Source: Phoronis ovalis (Eukaryota > Phoronida > Phoronidae). Taken from it: a stretch of 13,302 nucleotides of DNA. Position 1 is the first letter of the stretch. The number at the start of each line of letters is the position of its first letter. The stretch covers positions 835-14,136 of the forward strand of contig JAOXYB010034063.1 of assembly GCA_028565635.1 (NCBI GenBank). The letters are read 5' to 3'. Below are positions 1-8,500 of this stretch, piece after piece. Below the pieces are notes generated by a model. The model had not been told where the DNA came from, made no database searches, and saw nothing but the letters and a program-made list of their open reading frames with translations. The translations under genes and the position numbers were made by a program.

Positions 1-99
1 ACAATCAATACAATAGTATTATACAATCAATACAATAGTATTATACAATCAATACAATAGTATTATACAATCAATACAATAGTATTATACAATCAATAC
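1..99. repeat. 22-bp tandem repeat (about 4.5 copies), cut by window edge
   Basis: Four identical 22-bp units lie at 1-22, 23-44, 45-66 and 67-88, followed by half a unit to 99. The units contain ACAATCAATACAATAG followed by TATTAT. Copies show no mismatches, which points to a young array. The array begins at the first base of the window, so its true length is unknown. The repeats are contiguous without spacers, so this is a minisatellite. Confidence 0.93.
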
Positions 100-319
100 C
101 TAAACTTTGGTAAGAAATTCTTGTCAGATTCTGACTCAAAAAACATGGAAATTTCCGCCTATCGATAAATTAATTGTAAACACTTCAGAGATTAGTATAC
201 TAAAAACAATACGAAATTCCTACTGGTTATAAAAAGTTCATGCAGCGAGATGGATATTCTAACAAGTACTCTTCCCATAGATAATAAAAGAAAAAATTGC
301 AATACAGGAGTAACCATAA

Positions 320-445
320 CTTCGCATGTACAAATGTTTATTTAATAAAATAAGTAAACAAGAAAGTTGTAGATGTGAAAATTGCTATTACGAAAAAGAA
401 ACTACAGCCCACTTATTTTTTGGCTGTGAATATAGTAGAAAGAAT
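320..445 (+). mobile_element. Decayed LINE (non-LTR retrotransposon) C-terminal fragment
   Basis: The frame from 320 to 445 has no stop and reads as the end of a LINE reverse-transcriptase ORF. A basic stretch (LRMYKCLFNK) is followed by the knuckle CENC, eight residues, H, four residues, C (bases 377-427) and then EYSRK. This fits the C-x(1-3)-C-x(7-8)-H-x4-C knuckle known at the C-terminus of several LINE clades. In-frame stops lie just upstream at 311 and 317, and a TG microsatellite follows at once, so it is a dead relic. The clade cannot be assigned by eye. Its extent is uncertain on both sides. Confidence 0.5.
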
Positions 446-467
446 GTATGTGTGTGTGTGTGTGTGT
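445..467. repeat. TG dinucleotide microsatellite
   Basis: An almost pure (TG)n run directly follows the LINE relic. It could mark the decayed tail of that insertion or an unrelated slippage tract. Confidence 0.9.
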
Positions 468-839
468 AAATTAAAAAAATAATATTCCATCTTTTATCAT
501 TTTGGCACAAGTTGTAAAACTTCAGATGAAAATAATAAAAGAAGATTGTGAACCAAATATATTCAGATCAAAAATCATTTGTAACTCCGTTCGAAGCTCT
601 ATTTGATCATTGTAAATTGTAAACTAAACAATATTGATCCTACACATAAACTGTAACATTAGTTGTCATGGTACGAATCATTCACATTATCATTTTCGTA
701 ACTTCCTTAAGGCTAAGTAGGACCCTCGTCACCGTTCAAATAAAAAATCATGAAAAATCCACATTACATTTTTTTCAAATAAAATAAATGTTTTCTGAAA
801 CTTTAATATTCATGCTATGTTACGGTGGTATTTTTAAAC
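468..839. other. Upstream noncoding DNA, no recognised feature
   Basis: This stretch is AT-rich with no substantial ORF on either strand and no RNA gene that I can recognise. It may contain promoter or 5' UTR sequence of the downstream gene, but I see no TATA box in a convincing position and cannot place a transcription start. Confidence 0.5.
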
Positions 840-1290
840 TTGTGCATGCAACGCACAAAATTTATATTTAATTAATTTTTTATGACATCTCATAAAAATC
901 ATAAGGTACATCCTGCAGTAAAATCCTGCGGATCTAAATTGCAGCTAACTACGTTTTTAAGAAGTAAACGATACTTCCATTATATTTGTTTTGACCGAAT
1001 TGTAAATACTGTGAATAATCTTTGAACTATTAATTAATGTTTAATTTTTTTATTTGCTAAAAACACTGAATTGATTATATAATCAAAATCCCTGGTGCAA
1101 TTTAAAAATGGTCAAAAACAAATTATGGGAGTATTGATTAGTTGTTAAAAATATAGTTAGCCCTATTTTTTATCTACTGAGTTTTACTATAGGATGTACC
1201 TAACGATTTTCATAGGTGTAATTGATAAATTTCTTTTATTATCAATGCATTTTACAACATACACGTATGACATGGTATCACATAGGCTCA
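840..1290. mobile_element. Imperfect inverted-repeat (fold-back, MITE-like) element upstream of the gene
   Basis: A left arm at about 889-1008 matches the reverse complement of about 1090-1219. Shared blocks include the near-identical AGGTACATCCT (left 904-914), then GTAAAA, GCTAACTA, TTTTTAA and a TTTGTTTTTGACC-like block. The arms look about 70% identical with short indels and enclose roughly 80 bp. Weaker similarity extends outward on both sides to about 840 and 1290, for example GTGCATG opposite GTGTATG. There is no internal ORF, which fits a non-autonomous DNA transposon. I could not define exact termini or a target-site duplication. Confidence 0.6.
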
Positions 1291-1558
1291 ATAGCTGCTA
1301 CAATGCAAAAATAATATATGTCATAGCATAAAATTACATATTCTACAATTAAAGGTGGAATATAATTTTAAACAGTAGTTACTTATAATATTACTTATTT
1401 TCATTTTTGCCAGATGTGTTTATGATGTTTCTGGGTTATCTAATTTGGTGCCTTAAATAATTATTTTGATGTAACTTTATGAAAATAGGTTTTCTCAAGA
1501 TTTAGCATAAATTATGATAATACTCTTGTTAGGATGAAATGTTTTAATTTCCTCATAG
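1291..1558 (+). other. AT-rich sequence before the first coding exon, probable 5' UTR intron end
   Basis: No ORF is seen. The stretch ends in a plausible splice acceptor (pyrimidine-rich run, then CATAG at 1554-1558), so the first coding exon may begin at 1559, with a noncoding leader exon further upstream, possibly outside the window. Alternatively the leader is continuous and the promoter lies here. Confidence 0.4.
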
Positions 1559-1580
1559 GTCAGTTGGAAGAACCTAGAAG
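1559..1580 (+). promoter_or_regulatory. 5' UTR end and start-codon context
   Basis: The bases before ATG 1581 give AAG-ATG-G, with A at -3 and G at +4, a good metazoan initiation context. A TAG in the same frame at 1575-1577 excludes any upstream extension within this exon. The exon probably begins after the AG at 1557-1558. Confidence 0.6.
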
Positions 1581-2541
1581 ATGGCTTCATCCTTTAGCGA
1601 TGAGCAACGCCAATTTTGTCGTTTATGCCAGTTGTTGATTGACTGTGGGACTGCTGTTCTTGCAGATGTTATAGAAGGCCAATTAAAACTTCATTATCCA
1701 TCACAAAGCTTTGAGGATATACTCAATGCTGTGAAAACTCAACTCTGTAAAATTTCTTCATTTAATGTACAACAAAAGTCATTATTGTACCCCTCTAATC
1801 AAGGTAAACAGAACCTTGGACCAGCAAGTAAAACAGTGAAATTTGCTGACCTAGATATTTCTTTGTCCTGTATCTTACTAAGGAATATTTGTGGACTAAA
1901 ACCCCCACATGATCAAGTATGGACTAATCAACCTCAGATTTCGGATAATTCGCTAGAAGCAAACATTGCAAGGCTACGGAACATACGAAACACTCTATAC
2001 GGTCACAGAGTAGCAGCCTCTGTGACAAAAGCTGACTTCAACAGCCAATGGGATGAAATTGTTAAAATCTTGTTAGCTTTATCGACGTGCTACTCTCAGG
2101 TTGATTATGATAGGTTAAAAATTGCTGTTTTTGATAGTGAAACAGAATTGAAATATGGGAAACTGCTAGAAGAGTGGAAAAACCGGGAAACAAATGTGTC
2201 TACCAAAGTTTTGAAAAATACAGAGGATATTCGAGAAGATACAAGATTGATGCACAAAATTCTCCCTACTGTTGAGCAATGCCTGATTGAAGTTAATCAG
2301 TTAACAGTTACAGTAGAACAACAAGGAGCTGCTTTTAAAGATGGATTATCTAGACTTGAAAGAAATTTTAAAACACAGCCTGACAAAAAAAGCCAAACAA
2401 ATTCTTTGTTTGTCACTGAAAATGTCCAAAATATACATGAGAAACATGGAACCAGTGAAATCTTGGACAAATCCCAATATGAAATTAACAGTAACAATGC
2501 TACAAGTCGAGAATTGCCACAAAGGGAACAAAAGGAACCAG
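1581..2541 (+). CDS. Exon 1: DZIP3/hRUL138-like HEPN domain and helical linker
   Basis: This exon encodes residues 1-320 plus one base. Residues about 5-180 match the HEPN domain of the DZIP3/hRUL138 type. The core stretch LLRNICGLKPP (about 99-109) precedes a helix with RNIRNTLYGH, where R136-N137 and H142 (1986-2006) give the R-x(4-6)-H motif of HEPN nucleases and RNA binders. Residues about 184-268 are charged and helical, likely a coiled coil or an adaptor stalk. Residues 270-320 are low in hydrophobics and probably disordered. The donor is CCAG|GTAAGG at 2542. DZIP3 itself is an RNA-binding E3 ligase, but there is no RING here. Whether this HEPN cuts RNA is unknown. Confidence 0.85.
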
Positions 2542-5500
2542 GTAAGGATATCAGAGCTTTACAATGTCTACCAATATTCAACTTCTTGCATAATTCACCA
2601 AAAGTTGTGTCAGTCAGTTCATGCTTGTAATAGAGGTTAACAGAAACTTTGGTATTATAAAAATATTTGTTACTCTTCAATGAATAAAGTATTATTAATG
2701 TTTCTGAATGGATGTTCACAAATGTTTCCATCTGTTAAGTTTTGTGATCATAATATTTTTTGACTTGTTTATGTGGGATTGGCATATGCTCTATGATTCT
2801 TCTAGTGCAATGAATAACTAAAATTAAGCTTATTAGAATTGTAAGTTGCTCTCTTAGAACCTACTATCAATATTGTTTTGTGTTTATATAGATAAACAAA
2901 TTGTTATGGTCAAGAGTTTAATTGTTGATAAACTTGGGCAAGATTGGATGTTTGTTGGTGTGTATCTTGGTTTAAAGAAGTCGTATCTGGATCAGCTAGA
3001 TGCTAAATACCCAGAACAGAACGAACTAAGAAATTGCAAAATGTTGTTAGAGTGGTTAAGGAATTTTAAGGATAATACTACTTTTAAATTCCTTAAAGAT
3101 GTTTTACAAAGGTGTGAGAGAGAGGATTTGGTTGAAAACATGTCAACACTATTACAACGTAAGTACATGTGTATTTTGCAGATGTTTTTAAGTTTTAGTT
3201 CATTGCCTTCGCAAGAGAAATTTAGACCGTGCCCATGTCTAATGTTGCTGCATGTTAAAACAAACTGCAAATGTATCAATGAAATTACGTAATAGTGACT
3301 TCTACTCTCTCCTGTAATGTAATGTGTAAATTTTTCACATTCTTTTTGAGCTTGTTGGCTGTATATGCATCTAAAGACGTTTTGAGTTATAATGTGATAT
3401 ATATATGTTAACAGTTAAGATACTGTTGAAGCCATGATTTGTAATACATTTGTATATAAAACTCAGAATTAAATGCTTTCTAGATTTCGATAAGGAACCT
3501 CATCAGCAGTTAGTGGCTGTTTTATCTGGTATCATTGGTACAGTAGAAGATGACGCTGGAGGCTTTATGCCTGATAATGATACTGTAGAATGCACTGTAC
3601 CAAAACAATGCAGAACCTCAGAAGGTAGGAAGTTGAAAGTGAAATTTGTTTTCATGCTATTTTTATGAACCAAGTTTAATTTGCTCTTTCCAGTTTCAGC
3701 TGTTTCTCAAGCTTACTTTGTTAACGTGAAATTTGTAGCAGGTACTTTCTTGACATGTGGATGTCACTTTTGGTGGGTGATCCATTGTCCAAGTTGACTT
3801 GCAGGATTTTCATGAACTTTGTTATAATCCGTTTCTTTTCTTTTCAGTTTTGTCGGAGGAATTAATGGCTGATGTTGCTAGACATTTTCTTGAAAGAGAA
3901 TTTAAAATTGTTGGAGATGTATTGGGCTTTAAACAAAAAGAGCTGTTAGAGTTTAACAAGAAGTATCCAAACATGCACAAGCTGCAAAGTTTCAGCATGT
4001 TGTGTAAATGGATGAAGTCTACAGTTACAGATGTAGCTGAAGGCATCAAACTCTTGCATGAGGCTTGTAAACTGTGTAGAAAAGAGGAAGAGTTAAGCAG
4101 ATTATTGCCAAAAATAAGTCTCTACTACAAGCAGGGTGATCGTTGTGAATTGAAAATTGCCGACATTGCCATTCCTTATAAAATTGTAGACTATTCCACT
4201 AAGGCATATGATAACATTCCTGCAGATGTGTGGAAGCATAAAGATATTGAGGCATTAGATCTTTCCAGAAATAATCTTACTGAAATTCCAGAGGACATAA
4301 CACAATTAACCAAATTGAAGTGTTTGATTTTAAGCCATAATAAATTCCGCTGTATTCCACCTGTCATTCAAAACCTAAGAAGTCTTGAAGTGCTATGTTT
4401 AGGTAACAACCCTGTTGATAACCTTGATGATTGTTTTGTATCAAAAATGGATCACTCTAGGGACCATATGGTATGGCCTTGTCTAAAGATACTGGACATT
4501 GGAGGATTGGGGCTCACAGACTTACCAGCTGGAGTTACAAAAATGACACAATTGGAAGAATTGTATCTTTATGGTAATGACAACATCAAACTTGACAGTG
4601 ACATGCAAGAATTATCAAATCTTAAAGTGTGCTGCATAGCAAACAATAAATTAAAAGTGTTTCCAGAAAATGTAGTGGGAATGGGTGGCCTAAAGCATCT
4701 TGATGTTGGACATAATAAGCTTAAAAAAATTCCAGATAATATCAAAGAAATACATGGATTAGAAAGTATTGACATGCAGTATAACGACGTAGAAAGTTTA
4801 CCATCAACCATAACAGAATTTCAAAACATGAAAAAGATTGACATCAGTGCAAACCAAATGACTAAACTTCCAGATGATATTCACAAGCTGAAAAACCTTT
4901 CTGTGTTGAATGCAAGTGGCAATGTAATTCAGGAGATACCAGCAAACATAGGAAAACTGCGAGAAATCAAGATCTTAAAGATGCGACAGAACAAAATTGA
5001 GCAATTACCAAAGTCCATAACAAAGTTGAAAACTCTGATTGAGCTGGATATAATCGATAACCTGGTCACAGCTTTACCAGCAGATATTGATAAACTGGAA
5101 AACCTCACTATTTTATTGGCACACTTCAACAGAATAAAAGAATTACCTGATACTATTTGTGAACTACAAAAATTACATGAACTGTTACTGTGTGGTAATG
5201 AAATCAAAGAATTGCCAGAATTGATAACAAAGCTGAAGAAGCTAAAAGTACTTGATGTAAGAAAAAATCAGTTGGAACATCTACCAAACAACATTCATCA
5301 CATGACAAGCTTGGAAATTCTCAGGGCTGATAACAACAGGTTAAAAGTTTTTCCAGAGGTACCGGAAGGATTTCCAAACCTGGTACAGTTGGGTGTAGAA
5401 AACAATGAAATTGTTCGATTACCACCATCAATAGCAATATCAAAAAAATTATCAAGCTTGCACCTGAAATGTAACAAATTAATACAGCCACCACAGGCTT

Positions 5501-8500
5501 TTTGTGACAAAGAAGATACAGGTGCAATATTAATGTACCTGAATGCCTTAAAGTTTGATCCAGGAATTGATGTTAGCTGGCATACATGCCTTGTCCTAGG
5601 TGAAGCCATGGCAGGTAAAACTTGTGTTACAAATGTGCTTGAATCCGGTTCTCCATTTTTCTGTGGCATTGATGATCGAACAAAAGTACTTGAAACTGCT
5701 ATCTGGAATCTCAAAGAAGATGGATTGATAATTCACATATTTGATTTTGGTGGTCATGAATCATATAAAGTGGTTCATAGATTATTTTTAACACCAAATG
5801 CAATTATTCTGGTGGTATTTGATTCTTCAAATTATAAACCAGAGACATTCGATGAAATGATTGGAAATTGGATTCGTGATCTTCAGCTCCTGCTACCAAC
5901 AGCTTCTGTCTATCTAGTGGGTACCCATAGTGATTGTTTAAGTGAAGCTAATCGAGACAAGCTTCAAGATGAAATTGAGCTTAAAGTAAAACAGCTTCTG
6001 GATGAAAGAAAAGCATATTTGGAGAAATGGAAAAGCAAAATTGGGAATAAAGGTGAGAACATTGACAACATGATAAAAGAAATCCAGAATATTAAAACAG
6101 ACATATTTTTTGTGAGTTGTTCTTCAGAAAATCTTCAAGGATTTCATGAGCTTAAGAAGCTGATTACTGACATTGCGAATAGTTCAAAATTTATTATGCC
6201 CCCCACCTGGGCTAAAATTGTGGAAAAACTTAGAAGTCCAGAATTAAAAGAAAAGTTCAAGTTATATATACCATGGGAAGAAATAATAGAAATACAGGCA
6301 GAGTTAAGTGTAAACTCAAAAGAAGTTCAAATCATCTTAAAATATTTAAGAGATGTTGGCCAGATTTTATACTATGCAAGTAATCCTAAACTGTCCAATA
6401 AAATCTTTCACAACATTAAATCTCTTGTTGACTGTCTGAAAATTATATTTGATCATGACTTGGAAAGACAATTTGAGTGTTACTCGAAATTCAAAGAATA
6501 TTTTGTCAAGCGGAAGTTTGATAGAGCTGTTACTGATTTCACAGAAAGAGGAGTTATTGGGGAAAAATTACTTAAATGCTTACTAAAGCCTGTACCTTTC
6601 ACAGCCTGTCTTGATAGTGTAGTGGAGATAGCTGAGATATCAGAGTTATTTGATCTGTGTTATGAAATTAAGCATTCGGGAGAAAATGAAAGAAGCTTTT
6701 TGTTTCCTTGGCATCTAAAAAAACGTGATACCAGTGATAAATGTGATAAGTGGTGGCGTTCCAGATGTGATGAATTTTGTTTGGTTTTGGATTTCACCTT
6801 TGGCGATTATTTTCCTCCGAATTTGTTTGACATTGTCTTGGTTGTGGTTCAGCAAATTGTTTGTGCCAGGTGTGCTACTGCTACTACATTTTATCGGATA
6901 AACACATCAATGTTTATAGCTGGTGACATATATGTTAAGGTTTCTGCTGTTCCTAACAATCATCAGCTTCAAGTAGCCATCTCTGCTATTCCAAATCAAA
7001 AGAATTTGTCTGAGAGTTGGACAGTTTTAATTACAATATATAATAAGTTATGTGAGAGGTTTGAGTTTCAATGGCCTGGGGCAGTATTTGATGCATGTTG
7101 TTTGTGTCCTCACTGTATTTTAATTCATTCTGAGGAGCCAGCCTCCTTTCCAAATTTTGCCGCACAGTGTAAATCAACAATTACAACAAGATGCCCCAAA
7201 GACCATGAGTGTGAGATACCTGCTGCTCTCGTCATGGACTGCCAGGAAGGTAAGTAAAGTTAACATTACTTACATGCTAATGTTCCAGATTTTCTAAGTT
7301 AATTTTGCTGTTAAAACATTTGGCTATCATATCCATATAAATATTTTTAATATCTATGCATGTTTCTACAATTTATTTTTAGCATCTAAGGAGCAATTAA
7401 CACAAATTCAGAACTTTTTGACAAAGCACAAAGATAACTTGAAAACAAAAGGTAAATCCTCTATTACAATTTACATGGGCAAGTAACTACTGATATATCA
7501 AATACTCAGCTCATACTTTTTGCTGGAAAATTATTAATCTTTGGCACTGTATGGTTACATGATAGTCAGTGGCTGTGGTCTGATTCTGTTCAGCCACAGT
7601 TATAGGGAGCTATACAGGGAAACTCGTTACGAAAAGGTACTTTAAAAATAGATGTCTTAGTTCTTTAGTTCTGATACTGCTAGTTGCTTAGACATTGGTC
7701 ATGAACTCATTAAACAAATAACATATGTTTTTGTATGTTTTTCTCCTTCATTTGAGCCTAATTTAGATATCATTTTTTACTCTCAACTCCATACCAAATG
7801 TAATCAGTAGTAGAATTTATACCTCAGCCAAACACAAAATTGCAAAATTCTGTATGATTAGCCATTATGCTAAAATTAAATGTCTACATGGTAAAATACG
7901 GATACATGTCATGCCTTTCAAATGTTATAAAAACATCTTCCTATATATTCTGTTTTTCGCTAATTTTTTGCAATCTATACAACCCGCTATTTCCTTATTA
8001 CGAAAAATGTACATTTTGTGCTTTAAAAAAAAAACTGGAGACAGACATTTTTTTTTTTTTGCAATATGTTGTGGGCAAACCTCTTCCCTGTACATATCGT
8101 AAGTCAAAAGAGTCCAAACCACTGGGATTCATATGATTTGAGATGTTTCTTCAACAGCGACTCACATCATCCTGCGCCCAGCTCCTCACACCTTACGTTA
8201 TCATGATACATCATCCATTGCAATATTCATCAAAATAATATAGAATATGACATCTGCATGTATAAGTAGCCAGGTTGATTCATGTATCAAAAGATATATA
8301 TTAAAAGTATGATAAATTAAATGGTATAACATATTTAACATGATCTTATCGCTGATTAGTTAAAAAAACGGAGACAATACAGCAAGTGTATGCTTACAGT
8401 AGGTTACAGAATAGACAGAACTAATGTTTCACTGAGAAAGCTTAATATCTGACAATCCGTAACATTTCGTAGAGTGTTATCAATTGCATATACATAGTCA

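Noticed and set aside
1-99. Possible CRISPR-like array
   Set aside because: Units are contiguous with no spacers, and the window is eukaryotic. It is a minisatellite.
2297-2731. Minus-strand ORF of 144 codons opposite exon 1
   Set aside because: It overlaps the coding exon, has no domain pattern and ends in AT-rich intron. It is an antisense shadow.
3159-3292. Extension of the exon 2 frame to the stop at 3290
   Set aside because: The strong GTAAGT donor at 3159 and exact phase match to exon 3 favour splicing; the extension has no death-fold pattern and no AATAAA follows.
5298-5714. Minus-strand ORF of 138 codons opposite the LRR/Roc region
   Set aside because: The opposite frame has clear LRR and P-loop motifs; this frame has no recognisable protein features.
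7569-7599. Hairpin with GTGGCTG/CAGCCAC stem as a possible small RNA
   Set aside because: The stem is only 7 bp with a competing alternative pairing; such hairpins are expected by chance over 13 kb.
7854-8136. Two overlapping plus-strand short ORFs in intron 5
   Set aside because: They lie in the left inverted-repeat copy, start inside an 84-base segment missing from the other copy, and pass through homopolymer runs.
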